Below, piece after piece: positions 23,562 to 32,497 of a DNA stretch of 64,000 nt. The position numbers and the translations under genes are program-made. This DNA is from Actinocorallia herbida (GTDB lineage: Bacteria; Actinomycetota; Actinomycetes; Streptosporangiales; Streptosporangiaceae). The DNA lies in contig NZ_RJKE01000001.1 of assembly GCF_003751225.1 (NCBI RefSeq), positions 2,976,001 to 3,040,000 on the forward strand, read 5' to 3'. Each line of letters opens with the position of its first letter. Within the stretch, counting starts at the first letter, position 1. The notes below the pieces were generated by a model that was given only the letters and a program-made list of their open reading frames with translations, was not told the DNA's origin and ran no database searches.

Positions 23562-24779
23562 ATGAGCGGTTATCCGATGCTCGCCGGGCTGCGGATCCTC
23601 GAGGTCGCGCAGCTCGCTCCCTCGTCCGTCGGCGGGCACCTCGCCGACCTCGGCGCCGAGGTGCTCAAGGTCGAGTCCGGGCCGCTCGGCGATCCCGTGC
23701 GGGTCGGCGGGGCGCTGGCCGTCGGGGGCCCGGACGGACCGGCCTTCATGCACCTGCGCTGGAACCGGGGCAAGAAGAGCGTCCGCCTCGACCTGCGCTC
23801 CGCGGAGGGCAAGGAGGCGTTCCTCAAGCTCGCCGAAGCCAGCGACGCGGTCATCGAGGGCACCCGGGCGGGCTACCTCGACTGGCTCGGGCTCGGGCAC
23901 CCCGTACTCGCGGAGCGCAATCCCGCGATCGTGCTGTGCTGCGTGTCCGGCCTCGGCTCTGACGGGCCGTATCGGCGGCTCGGCTCCGGCGGGCCGGTCT
24001 TCGACGCCTACGCGGGCCTCCGCGAGGTCACCACTCCCGACGAGCCTCCTACGCGGGGCATGGCGGGCGCGACCTCCCCGTCGATCGCGATGTACGCCCT
24101 CGGGGCCTACGGGGCGATGGGGCTGCTCGCCGCGGTGCACGAGGCGCGGAACACCGGGCGCGGGCGGCAGCTCGAGATCGCCGGGATCGACGTCGCGGCG
24201 ACGTGGATCCCGGACGAGATCGACGCGGCGCTCAACACCGGGCGGACCGTGCCGCGCGACGGGTGGCTCCCCGATGGGCGGCTGCCCGACTGGCCACGAC
24301 TCGAGGCCTACCGGACCAAGGACGGCGGCGCGATGCTCATGGGCGCGCACGTCGAGAAGTTCTGGCGGAACTTCTGCCTCGCCGTGGGGCGGGGGGATCT
24401 GCTGGAGATCGACCTGTCCTCCGCCGACGAGGGCGCGGTCGGGCGTGCGGAGACGGTCTGGCGGGAGCTGCGCGGGATCTTCCTGGAGCGGACGCGGGCG
24501 GAGTGGATCGACCTGTTCCTCGCGCACGACGTGGCGGGAGGTCCGGTGAACACCTTCGCCGAGCTGGTCGAGGACCGGCACTACAACGCGCGGGCCACCA
24601 CTTACACGGTCGGTGACGGGCGGGGCGGGAGCTTGCGGCTGCCCGCGTCCGCCGTGCGGCTGCCGGGCGAGGAGTTCGCGCCTGAGCTCGCGCCGCTGCT
24701 CGGGGCCGATACCGCGGCGGTTCTCCGGGACGTCGCGGGCTATTCCGACGAGGAGGCCGCTCGGTTGGCGGAGGGCTGA
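23562..24779 (+). CDS. CaiB/BaiF (family III) CoA-transferase homologue with Met at the catalytic Asp position
   Basis: A 405-residue family III CoA-transferase by overall pattern: LRILEVAQLAPSSVGGHLADLGAEVLKVE at the start, then WNRGKKSVRLDLR, and TGRGRQLEIAGID near 198-210. Aligned without gaps to the usual segment ADLATGLHAAIAILAAL, the residue that should be the nucleophilic Asp is Met177 (AMYALGAYGAMGLLAAV). Aspartyl-CoA chemistry therefore seems impossible, and the racemase branch also needs this Asp. It may be a CoA-ester binding protein, catalyse another reaction, or act with a partner. GGAG precedes ATG 23562. Located between two CoA ligase modules. Confidence 0.8.
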   Translation: MSGYPMLAGLRILEVAQLAPSSVGGHLADLGAEVLKVESGPLGDPVRVGGALAVGGPDGPAFMHLRWNRGKKSVRLDLRSAEGKEAFLKLAEASDAVIEGTRAGYLDWLGLGHPVLAERNPAIVLCCVSGLGSDGPYRRLGSGGPVFDAYAGLREVTTPDEPPTRGMAGATSPSIAMYALGAYGAMGLLAAVHEARNTGRGRQLEIAGIDVAATWIPDEIDAALNTGRTVPRDGWLPDGRLPDWPRLEAYRTKDGGAMLMGAHVEKFWRNFCLAVGRGDLLEIDLSSADEGAVGRAETVWRELRGIFLERTRAEWIDLFLAHDVAGGPVNTFAELVEDRHYNARATTYTVGDGRGGSLRLPASAVRLPGEEFAPELAPLLGADTAAVLRDVAGYSDEEAARLAEG

Positions 24780-24922
24780 ACCGGGCCCTTCTCTCCCGTG
24801 ATCGCGCGGCTCCCCGGCCGCGGATTCCTTCCACCCCATCGGGTCGCACCGGATTCGCCCCTTGTGCGGCCTGGCATTTCGGACTCGTCCCACATCCCCC
24901 GTCATCCGCGAGGAGCCGTCCG

Positions 24923-26449
24923 TTGCACATCAATGACCTCGTCCGCTACTGGGGCCGCACCCGCCCCGAGCACGACGCCATCGCCTTCGAGGGCACCGTC
25001 CGGTCCTGGGCGGAGGTGGACGCCGCGTCCGACGCGCTCGCCCGCGGCCTCGCCGCGCGCGGCGTCCGCAAGGGCGACAGGGTCGGCCTGCTCCTGACGA
25101 ACAAGCCGGTCCTCGCCGAGCTGATGCTCGCCACCGTGAAACTCGGCGCGATCTGCGTCCCGCTGAACTTCCGGCTCATCGCGGCGGAACTGCTGCCGAT
25201 GCTCCAGGACTCCGCGCCGTCCGTCGTCGTCGCGGACGCGGGCCTCGCGCACCTGCTGGAACCCGGCCAGGCCGACGTGGGCTTCGAGATCTACACGGTA
25301 GGAGGCTCCGACCTGCCTTCGATCGACCTCCTGTACATCACCTCTGGCGCCGTCCCTGACGTCGAGGTGGCCGACGACGACCCCGCGTTCATCTGCTACA
25401 CCTCCGGCACGACCGGCGTGCAGAAGGGCGCGCTCCTGACGCACCGGAGCATCCTGTCGGTCGGCCAGTCCGCCGCGGTCACGCACGGCCTGTCGTGGCG
25501 CGACCGGGTGCTGGCCTGCGCCCCGCTCGTCTACACCGGGTCGGGCATCTCGGTCTTCATGCAGTTCGTCGTCTACACCGGCGCGACCCTCGTCCTGCTC
25601 GCCGACTTCGACCCCGACACCGGCCTCGACGTCATGGAACGCGAGCGCGTCACCGCGACGACCATGGTCCCGGTCATCTGGGAGCGGATGGCCTCGGGCC
25701 TGGCGTCCCGCGAGCTCGCGAGGTTCACCTTCGCGGGCGCGGGCGGCGCCCCGGTCTCCCTCGACCTGCTGGAGGCCTACCGCGCGCACGGCATCCCGCT
25801 CACCCAGGTCTACGGACTCACCGAGGTCTCCGGTCTCGCCGCGACCATGCGCTACGAGGACGCGCGGACCCGTCCCGGCTTCGCGGGCCTGCCGCTGGTC
25901 GGCACCCGCATCCGGATCGGCGACGAGCAGGGCGCGGCCGTCGGCGCGGACGAGGTCGGCGAGATCATGGTCCAGGGTCCGCACGTCATGCGCGGCTACT
26001 GGAACCGGCCGGAGGCGACCGCCGAGGTGATGTCCGGCCCCTGGCTGCGCACCGGGGACCTCGGCCTCCAGGACGGCGACGGCTTCCTCAAGCTCGTCGA
26101 CCGCAGCAAGGACCTCGTCATCTCCGGCGGCATCAACGTCTACCCCGCCGAACTGGAGAAGGCGCTCGCGGGCGTCCCCGGTGTCCTCGACCTCGCCGTC
26201 ATCGGCGTCCCCGACGAGCGCTGGGGCGAGGTCCCGATCGTCGTCTTCCACACCGAGAAGGACGCCGCCGAGACCGCCGCTCTGCTCGCCGAGCGTTCGA
26301 GCGGCAACCTGGCGCGCTTCAAGCAGCCCAAGCACGCCGTCGCCCTGGGCGAACCGCTCCCGCGCACCTTCTCCGGCAAGCTCGCCAAGAACGTGCTGCG
26401 CGAGCGCATCCCCGCCACCCCGTCCGACGCCCTGCCCCTCGACCGCTGA
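24923..26449 (+). CDS. Acyl/aryl-CoA synthetase (AMP-forming), second copy
   Basis: A 508-residue ANL ligase, clearly diverged from the one at 21251. It has TSGTTGVQKG at 160-169, QVYGLTEVSG in the centre, GPWLRTGDLG, DRSKDLVISGGINVYPAELE, and the terminal Lys motif SGKLAKNVLR. It starts with TTG 24923, supported by GAGGAG eight bases upstream, after a 143-base leader with no gene. Two ligases in one run suggest that either two different acids, or two stages of one substrate after side-chain cleavage, are activated. An aldehyde dehydrogenase follows after 25 bases. Confidence 0.92.
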   Translation: MHINDLVRYWGRTRPEHDAIAFEGTVRSWAEVDAASDALARGLAARGVRKGDRVGLLLTNKPVLAELMLATVKLGAICVPLNFRLIAAELLPMLQDSAPSVVVADAGLAHLLEPGQADVGFEIYTVGGSDLPSIDLLYITSGAVPDVEVADDDPAFICYTSGTTGVQKGALLTHRSILSVGQSAAVTHGLSWRDRVLACAPLVYTGSGISVFMQFVVYTGATLVLLADFDPDTGLDVMERERVTATTMVPVIWERMASGLASRELARFTFAGAGGAPVSLDLLEAYRAHGIPLTQVYGLTEVSGLAATMRYEDARTRPGFAGLPLVGTRIRIGDEQGAAVGADEVGEIMVQGPHVMRGYWNRPEATAEVMSGPWLRTGDLGLQDGDGFLKLVDRSKDLVISGGINVYPAELEKALAGVPGVLDLAVIGVPDERWGEVPIVVFHTEKDAAETAALLAERSSGNLARFKQPKHAVALGEPLPRTFSGKLAKNVLRERIPATPSDALPLDR

Positions 26450-26474
26450 CTCGCACACCCCGATGGGAAGCACG

Positions 26475-27980
26475 ATGACTCGCACCCTCGCCAACTTCAT
26501 CGACGGCCGGTTCACCGCGGACCCAGGCCCCGTCCTCACCTTCGACGACCCCTCCACCGGGGAGCCCCTGGGCACCGTCCCCGACAGCGGCGCGGCCGAG
26601 ATCGACCAGGCCGTGGCCGCGGCCCGCCGCGCCTTCGCCGAAGGCCCCTGGCCCCGGATGACCGTGGCGGAGCGGGCGGACGTCCTCCGCTCGATCGCCG
26701 GGGTGCTGGAGTCCCGGTTCCCCGACCTGGCGGCCGCGCTCGTCGCCGACACCGGCAGCACCGTCCGGCTCGGCCCGATCCTCCAGGCGGGCAGCCCGAT
26801 CGCGCACCTGCGCGACTTCGCCGGGATGGCGCCGCTGCTGGAGCGCCCGGTCTCCCACCCCGTCGACACCTTCCCCGGCTTCGGCCAGTGGGAGCTGCAC
26901 CGCGAGCCCGTCGGTGTGGTAGGCGCGTTCACGCCGTACAACTTCCCGCTGTTCATGGCCGTCTGGAAGGCCGCGCCCGCGCTGCTCGCGGGCAACACGA
27001 TCGTGCTCAAGCCCTCGCCGCTCACCCCCGTCGGCCTGGACGAGCTGGCCTCGGCCGCGGCCGAGGCGGGCCTGCCGGAAGGCGTCCTGAACATCGTGCA
27101 CGGCGACCGGGCCGCGGGCGAGGCGCTCGCCGCGCACCCGGACGTCGATCTGCTCAGCTTCACCGGCAGCACCGCCGTCGGGCGGCAGATCATGGCCGCC
27201 GCCGCGGCGAACCTCACCGACGTGGTCATGGAGCTGGGCGGCAAGTCGCCCGCGATCGTCCTCCCGGACGCCGACGCCGAACTCGCCGTGCGCGGCACCC
27301 TCTACAGCAGCATGATGCACTCCGGGCAGGCGTGCGTGGCCACGACCCGGATGCTCGTGCCCGAGTCCCGGTACGCGGAGTTCTGCGCGCTGCTGGCCGA
27401 GCGGGCGGGCGCGCTGGTGCTCGGTCCGGCGACCGACCCGGCGAGCGATGTCGGCCCGGTGGTCAGCGCCGCCGCGCGCGACCGGATCGAGAAGCAGATA
27501 GCGGCGGCCGTCGAGCAGGGCGCGCGCGTGCTGGTCGGCGGCGAGCTGCCGGCCGGGCTGCCCGAGGGCGGCCACTACGTCGCCCCGACCGTGCTGGTCG
27601 ACCTCGACAACACCAACGTCGGGGCCCGCGAGGAGTTCTTCGGCCCCGTCCTGGTGGTGCTGAGCTACCGCGACATCGACGACGCCGTCGCCCAGGCCAA
27701 CGACTCGCAGTACGGCCTGGCCGCCTCCGTCTGGGGCACCGACCTGCGCCGGGCCCGCGAGGTCGCCTCCCGCATCGAGAGCGGCCTCACCTGGATCAAC
27801 GAGGCGGGGGCCGCCGACGTCGCCCGCACCCCCCTGGCCGGCCGCAAGAACAGCGGGGTCGGCGCGGAACTCGGCCCCGACGGCCTGTTCGCCTACACCC
27901 GCGTCAAGAGCCTCTACACCGGCCTCGACACCGACCCGGCCACCCGCGCCTATCCCCTGGTGGGCTCCCGGTGGCCGTGA
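26475..27980 (+). CDS. NAD(P)-dependent aldehyde dehydrogenase
   Basis: A 501-residue ALDH with PYN (Asn156), MELGGKSPA (Glu253), SGQACVATTR (Cys287) and EEFFGPV. ATG 26475 has GGGAAG upstream; an ATG 12 bases earlier is possible. It sits between the second CoA ligase and a P450. An ordered path alcohol (P450) to aldehyde (ADH at 29290) to acid (this ALDH) to acyl-CoA (ligase at 24923) fits the gene set well, that is, terminal oxidation of a methyl group. The pathway reading is inference from gene order. Confidence 0.92.
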   Translation: MTRTLANFIDGRFTADPGPVLTFDDPSTGEPLGTVPDSGAAEIDQAVAAARRAFAEGPWPRMTVAERADVLRSIAGVLESRFPDLAAALVADTGSTVRLGPILQAGSPIAHLRDFAGMAPLLERPVSHPVDTFPGFGQWELHREPVGVVGAFTPYNFPLFMAVWKAAPALLAGNTIVLKPSPLTPVGLDELASAAAEAGLPEGVLNIVHGDRAAGEALAAHPDVDLLSFTGSTAVGRQIMAAAAANLTDVVMELGGKSPAIVLPDADAELAVRGTLYSSMMHSGQACVATTRMLVPESRYAEFCALLAERAGALVLGPATDPASDVGPVVSAAARDRIEKQIAAAVEQGARVLVGGELPAGLPEGGHYVAPTVLVDLDNTNVGAREEFFGPVLVVLSYRDIDDAVAQANDSQYGLAASVWGTDLRRAREVASRIESGLTWINEAGAADVARTPLAGRKNSGVGAELGPDGLFAYTRVKSLYTGLDTDPATRAYPLVGSRWP

Positions 27981-28035
27981 CCCGCGCAGTACCCCCACCA
28001 AGAGCCATCAGTCTGACCTCACCCTAAGGACGGCC

Positions 28036-29262
28036 ATGAGCACGAACCCCCCGCGTGACTCCTCCGACCCCGGCATCCAGACCGACTTCGACATCCACGA
28101 CCCGGCGATCGCCGACACCGTCTACGCCGAGTACGACAAGCTCCGCTCGGCCTGCCCCGTCGCCCACTCGTCCGCCTACGGCGGCCACTGGGTGCTCACC
28201 GGCTACGACGACATCCAGGCGGTCTGCCGGGACGCCGAGACCTTCTCCAGCGTGAGCGTCAACGTTCCGCCGTCCATCGGGCAGGACGGCCAGATGATCC
28301 CGCTGGAGACCGACCCGCCGGACCACACCGGCTACCGGCAGATCCTCACGCCGGTCTTCTCGCCCCGCCGGATGGCGGCGCTGGAGGAGCGGATCCGCGA
28401 GATCGTCGCCGAGCTCCTCGACGCGATGGAAGGACGGGCGAAGGTCGATTTCGTGGCGGCCTTCGCCAAGGAACTGCCCACCCGCGTCTTCCTGGCCCTC
28501 ATGGGCTGGCCCCTGGAGGACGCGGCCCGCTTCCACACCTGGGTCGACACGATCGTCGTCGGCGTCCCCGGCGGCACCGAAGAGGAGTCGATGGCCGCGC
28601 GCGGCGAGGCGGCCATGGCGGTGTACGGCTACTTCTCCCAGATGATCGACGCGCGGGCCGCCGACCCCGTCGAGCGCGACGACGTCACCGGGCTTCTGCT
28701 GCACGGCACGTTCGGCGACCGCGAGCTGACCCGGCACGAGATGCTCAACATGCTGTTCGTGCTGCTCATCGGCGGGCTGCACACGGTCGTCGGGCAGCTC
28801 GCGCACAGCGCGATCTTCTTCGCCGAGAACCCGGACAAGCGGCGCGAACTCGTCGCGGACCCGGGCCTGGTGAACACCGCGGTCGAGGAGATGCTGCGCT
28901 GGGAGTCGGCGGTCGCGCCGGCCCGCGTCGTCACCCGCGACACCGTCGTGGGCGGGGTGCGGATGAGCGCGGGCGACAGGGTGCTCATCCCGCTCGGCGC
29001 GGCGGGCCGCGACCCCGCGAAGTTCCCGGGCGCGGACGAGGTGGACCTCGCCCGCGAGCCCAACCCCCACCTGGCGTTCGGCGCGGGGCGACACCGCTGC
29101 CTCGGCTCCCACCTGGCCCGCGTGGAGCTGCGGGTCGCGTTCGCCGAACTGCACCGGAGGTTCCCCGACTACCGGCTCGACCCGGCCGACCCGCCCGTCC
29201 GACACCTCAGCCAGGTCAAGGGCGTCGTCCGGCTGCCCCTGCTCCTCGGCGTCTCCGCCTAG
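28036..29262 (+). CDS. Cytochrome P450, P450cam-like I-helix
   Basis: A 408-residue soluble bacterial P450. The haem loop is FGAGRHRCLG (Cys355), the K-helix ExxR is Glu285-Arg288. The I-helix LLIGGLHTVVGQL (243-255) is strikingly like that of camphor hydroxylase (VGGLDTVVNFL), but the acid before Thr250 is His249. The family resemblance suggests a terpenoid-type substrate. It needs a ferredoxin and reductase, neither nearby. Ribosome site AAGGA before ATG 28036. It is followed by an alcohol dehydrogenase that could oxidise its alcohol product. Confidence 0.9.
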   Translation: MSTNPPRDSSDPGIQTDFDIHDPAIADTVYAEYDKLRSACPVAHSSAYGGHWVLTGYDDIQAVCRDAETFSSVSVNVPPSIGQDGQMIPLETDPPDHTGYRQILTPVFSPRRMAALEERIREIVAELLDAMEGRAKVDFVAAFAKELPTRVFLALMGWPLEDAARFHTWVDTIVVGVPGGTEEESMAARGEAAMAVYGYFSQMIDARAADPVERDDVTGLLLHGTFGDRELTRHEMLNMLFVLLIGGLHTVVGQLAHSAIFFAENPDKRRELVADPGLVNTAVEEMLRWESAVAPARVVTRDTVVGGVRMSAGDRVLIPLGAAGRDPAKFPGADEVDLAREPNPHLAFGAGRHRCLGSHLARVELRVAFAELHRRFPDYRLDPADPPVRHLSQVKGVVRLPLLLGVSA

Positions 29263-29289
29263 CCACCCCGTATCGAGAGGAACAATGAC

Positions 29290-30402
29290 ATGAAGTCGAA
29301 AGCAGCGGTCCTGTGGGAGTCCCCCGGCCAGTGGGACGTCATCGAGGTCGACGTCGACGAGCCCCGGGCGCACGAGGTCCTCGTCAAGTTCGCCGCGGCG
29401 GGCCTGTGCCACTCCGACGACCACGTGGCCAAGGGCGACGTCCCGGCAGGCCACCTGCCCTACTGCGGCGGGCACGAGGGCGCGGGCGTCGTCGTCTCCG
29501 TCGGGCCGGGAGTCCGCGACCTGGAGGTGGGCGACCACGTCGTCGCGGCCTTCATTCCGGGCTGCGGCAGGTGCCGGTGGTGCGCGAGCGGGCAGCAGAA
29601 CCTGTGCGACAACGGCGCGTTCATGATGCTCGGCACCCAGCTCGACGGCACGTTCCGGCTGCACGCCAAGGGCCACGACGTCGGGCAGGCGTCCCTGGTC
29701 TCGACGTTCTCGGAGTACAGCGTGCTGCCCGAGTGGGGCGCCATCAAGATCGACAAGGACATCCCGCTGGAGGTCGCGGCGCTCGTCGGCTGCGGCGTCC
29801 CGACCGGCTGGGGTTCCGCGGTCAACGCCGCCGAGGTCCGGCCGGGCCACACCGTCATCGTCATGGGCGTCGGCGGGATCGGGGTCAACGCCGTCCAGGG
29901 CGCGAAGCACGCGGGCGCGACCCGGATCATCGCGGTCGACCCCGTGGAGTTCAAGCGGACGACCGCGCTGGAGTTCGGCGCGACCGACGCCGTCGCGGAC
30001 ATGGCCGCGGCCGCCGACCTCGCGCGGTCCATCACCGGCGGTCAGGGCGCGGACTCCGCGATCGTCACCGTCGGCGTCGTGAAGGGTCAGGACGTCGCCG
30101 AGGCGTTCGCCGCGATCCGCAAGGCCGGGACGGTCGTGGTCACCGCGGTCGGCAACGTCCAGGAACCGAACATCCCGGTCAGCCTGTTCGAGACCGCCAT
30201 GTTCCAGAAGCGGATCCAGGGCGCCCTGTTCGGGATGATGTCCCCGAGCCGGGACATCCCCTACTTCCTTGATCTGTACCGGTCGGGCCACCTCAAGCTG
30301 GACGAGCTCATCACCCGCAGGTACCGGCTCGAGGAGATCAACGAGGCGTACGCCGACCTGCACGCGGGCCGCAACCTCCGCGGGATCGTCCACTACGACT
30401 GA
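29290..30402 (+). CDS. Zn-dependent alcohol dehydrogenase, NDMA-type
   Basis: A 370-residue medium-chain dehydrogenase. Catalytic zinc ligands: Cys40, His62 and Glu63 (GGHEGAG). Structural zinc: Cys92, Cys95, Cys98 and Cys106 (CGRCRWC, NLC). The nucleotide motif GVGGIGVNAVQGA follows. The pattern fits the actinobacterial NDMA-dependent class, which keeps NAD tightly bound. It probably oxidises the primary alcohol made by the P450 27 bases upstream. The long run ends here with a strong rho-independent terminator at 30453. Confidence 0.9.
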   Translation: MKSKAAVLWESPGQWDVIEVDVDEPRAHEVLVKFAAAGLCHSDDHVAKGDVPAGHLPYCGGHEGAGVVVSVGPGVRDLEVGDHVVAAFIPGCGRCRWCASGQQNLCDNGAFMMLGTQLDGTFRLHAKGHDVGQASLVSTFSEYSVLPEWGAIKIDKDIPLEVAALVGCGVPTGWGSAVNAAEVRPGHTVIVMGVGGIGVNAVQGAKHAGATRIIAVDPVEFKRTTALEFGATDAVADMAAAADLARSITGGQGADSAIVTVGVVKGQDVAEAFAAIRKAGTVVVTAVGNVQEPNIPVSLFETAMFQKRIQGALFGMMSPSRDIPYFLDLYRSGHLKLDELITRRYRLEEINEAYADLHAGRNLRGIVHYD

Positions 30403-30452
30403 GCCGGCTGGACCCGGCCCGGTGCACGGGGGCCGGGATGCCGTCTCCGCCG

Positions 30453-30485
30453 GGCCGTCCGCTCTTTCGAGCGGGCGGCCTTTTT
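30453..30485 (+). terminator. Rho-independent terminator
   Basis: GCCGTCCGCTC (30454-30464) pairs over 11 bp, with one G-T wobble, with GAGCGGGCGGC (30469-30479) around a TTTC loop. It is followed by C and five Ts. This is a textbook intrinsic terminator, 50 bases after the alcohol dehydrogenase stop, and marks the end of the 21.2-30.4 kb transcription unit. Confidence 0.85.
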
Positions 30486-30490
30486 CTGGC

Positions 30491-30530
30491 GACTTTTACA
30501 TATACATTATTCTTTTTACTGGCGGTGGGC
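30491..30530 (+). promoter_or_regulatory. AT-rich promoter region of the LLM gene
   Basis: Between the terminator and the LLM start at 30547 there is a run of about 30 bases with very few G or C: ACTTTTACATATACATTATT then CTTTTTAC. TTTTAC occurs twice. The TATACAT/CATTAT boxes could serve as -10 elements. The patch marks the next gene as a separate transcription unit. Confidence 0.5.
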
Positions 30531-30546
30531 AGGCAGGAGCGCGGCG

Positions 30547-31521
30547 ATGTTCATGATGCGGTTCGACATGCGGGCGCCGGCGACCGGCGCGCCCGCGGCG
30601 GAGCTGTACGCGGCCGCCCTGGACATGGCCGAGTGGGCGGAGCGGCACGGATGCGTGACCGCCATGGTGTCCGAGCACCACGGGGCCGAGGACGGGTACC
30701 TGCCGTCGCCGCTCGTCCTGGCCGGCGCGATGGCGGCACGGACGAAGACGCTGCCGATCACCGTCGCGGTGGTGATCCTGCCGCTGCGCGACCCGATCCG
30801 GCTCGCCGAGGAGATGGCCGTCATCGACGTCATCAGCGGCGGCCGTGTCATGTACGTCGCCGCGATCGGCTACGTCGAGCAGGAGTACGCCATGTTCGGC
30901 GTGGACTTCCGGCGGCGGGGCAAGATCGCGGAGGAGAAGCTCGGCGTCCTCCTCAAGGCCAAGACCGGCGAGCCTTTCGAGCACGCGGGGCGGCGCGTGC
31001 GCGTCACGCCGGCGCCCGTCACGCCCGGCGGGCCCATGGTCTCCTGGGGCGGCAGCAGCCTCGCCGCGGCCCGCCGCGCTGGACGGCACGGCATCGGGTT
31101 CTTCGCGCAGGGCGGCGAACCGGGACTCGCCGAGGCCTACCGGGACGCGGCCCGCGCCGCCGGGCACGAACCGGGCCTATGCTTCGTGCCGACCGTCGAC
31201 ACCCCGACGACCGTGTTCGTCGCCGAGGACGTCGACAAGGCCTGGGAAGAACTCGGCCCGTACCTGATGCACGACGTCCGTGCCTACGCCGCCTGGAACG
31301 AGGGCGCGACCACGACCGCCAGCCTTTCGTTCGCGCGGACCGCGGAGGAACTGCGCGCGGAGAACCGCAGCCACCGCATCCTGACCGTCGAGGAGGCCGT
31401 CGCGCTCGTCCGCGGCGGCACGATGCTCGCGCTGCACCCGCTGCTCGGCGGCCTGCCCCCGGAGATCGCCTGGCGCTACCTGCGGACGGTCTCCGACAGG
31501 CTCCTTCCCGCCCTGGCCTGA
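30547..31521 (+). CDS. LLM-class flavin-dependent oxidoreductase
   Basis: A 324-residue luciferase-like monooxygenase with the TIM-barrel order seen in the family: FDMRAPATG start, VTAMVSEHHGAEDGYLPSPL near 40, then LPITVAVVILPLRDPIRLAEE, DVISGGRVMYVAAIGYVEQEY and a C-terminal EAVALVRGG helix. The EHHG segment resembles FMN- or F420-dependent monooxygenases. AGGAG lies seven bases before ATG 30547. It follows the catabolic operon but has its own promoter and terminator boundary. Substrate and cofactor are unknown. Confidence 0.88.
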   Translation: MFMMRFDMRAPATGAPAAELYAAALDMAEWAERHGCVTAMVSEHHGAEDGYLPSPLVLAGAMAARTKTLPITVAVVILPLRDPIRLAEEMAVIDVISGGRVMYVAAIGYVEQEYAMFGVDFRRRGKIAEEKLGVLLKAKTGEPFEHAGRRVRVTPAPVTPGGPMVSWGGSSLAAARRAGRHGIGFFAQGGEPGLAEAYRDAARAAGHEPGLCFVPTVDTPTTVFVAEDVDKAWEELGPYLMHDVRAYAAWNEGATTTASLSFARTAEELRAENRSHRILTVEEAVALVRGGTMLALHPLLGGLPPEIAWRYLRTVSDRLLPALA

Positions 31522-31615
31522 CGGGATCGGTCCGTTCGTCTGCCTGTTGTTCACCTTCTGGCCGTATGCTCAAGCGCCGAACGTCATGGGGCGCGAGTGC
31601 GGGGAGAGCTGAAGC

Positions 31616-32497
31616 GTGATCAGTGTGGTGGGCGAGGCGCTCATCGACGTGCTGCTGGTGGCGGGGGACAAGGACGCGGTCGCGCGGCCGGGCGGCAGCC
31701 CGCTGAACGTCGCGGTGGGTCTGGGCAGACGGAACGTGCCGGTGGCGCTGCTGACCAGGTTCGGGAACGACGCCGACGGCCACGCCCTCGCCGCACACCT
31801 CGAAGGCAGCGGGGTCGGCCTGATCGGCGAGCCGCACGACGACCTCGCGACGAGCAGGGCCACGGCCCGCATCGACCTGCTCGGCGGCACCGAGTACGAG
31901 TTCCGGCTGGACTGGCGCATCCCTGACGTCCCACTGCCGGAGACGACGACCTGCCTTCACACCGGGTCGCTCGCCGCGCACCTGGAACCCGGCGCCGGCC
32001 GGGTCGTCGACCTGCTGCACGAGTGGCACGGCAAGGCGGTCATCTCCTACGACCCGAACTGCCGGCCGTCGCTGATGGGCGACCCGGCCACCGCGCGGCT
32101 CCGCGTCGACGAGTGCGCGGCGCTCGCCGACATCGTCAAGGCGAGCGCGGAGGACCTCGCCTGGCTGCACCCGGAACTGCCCGTCGAGCAGGTCGCCGCG
32201 GGCTGGCTGACCATGGGCCCGTCCCTCGTCGTGGTGACGCGCGGCGAGAAGGGCGCGACCGCCTACCTCGCCGACGGCACGGTGCCGCAGCCCGCCGTCC
32301 GCGTCGAGGTCGTCGACACCGTGGGCGCCGGGGACGCCTTCACCTCGGGCCTCCTCGCGGGCCTGCACACCCGCGGCCTCCTCACCCGGGACGCCCTCCG
32401 CTCCCTCTCCCGCGCCGACCTGGCCCCGGTCCTCGCCGAAGCCGCCTCCCTCGCCGCCGCCACCTGCACCCGCCCCGGCGCGGACCCGCCCCGATGA
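31616..32497 (+). CDS. PfkB-family carbohydrate kinase (fructokinase-like)
   Basis: A 293-residue ribokinase-fold sugar kinase. Marks: GEALIDVLL start, GGSPLNVAVGLGRRNVPVALLTRFGND (substrate loop), YDPNCRPSLMGD in the middle, and the ATP/anion-hole motif DTVGAGDAFTSGLLAGL with catalytic Asp in GAGD. It phosphorylates a sugar or sugar-like compound in the cytoplasm. The start is GTG 31616 with GGGGAGAG upstream. The stop overlaps the start of a small receiver-like protein gene (ATGA), so the two are translated together. Confidence 0.88.
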   Translation: MISVVGEALIDVLLVAGDKDAVARPGGSPLNVAVGLGRRNVPVALLTRFGNDADGHALAAHLEGSGVGLIGEPHDDLATSRATARIDLLGGTEYEFRLDWRIPDVPLPETTTCLHTGSLAAHLEPGAGRVVDLLHEWHGKAVISYDPNCRPSLMGDPATARLRVDECAALADIVKASAEDLAWLHPELPVEQVAAGWLTMGPSLVVVTRGEKGATAYLADGTVPQPAVRVEVVDTVGAGDAFTSGLLAGLHTRGLLTRDALRSLSRADLAPVLAEAASLAAATCTRPGADPPR

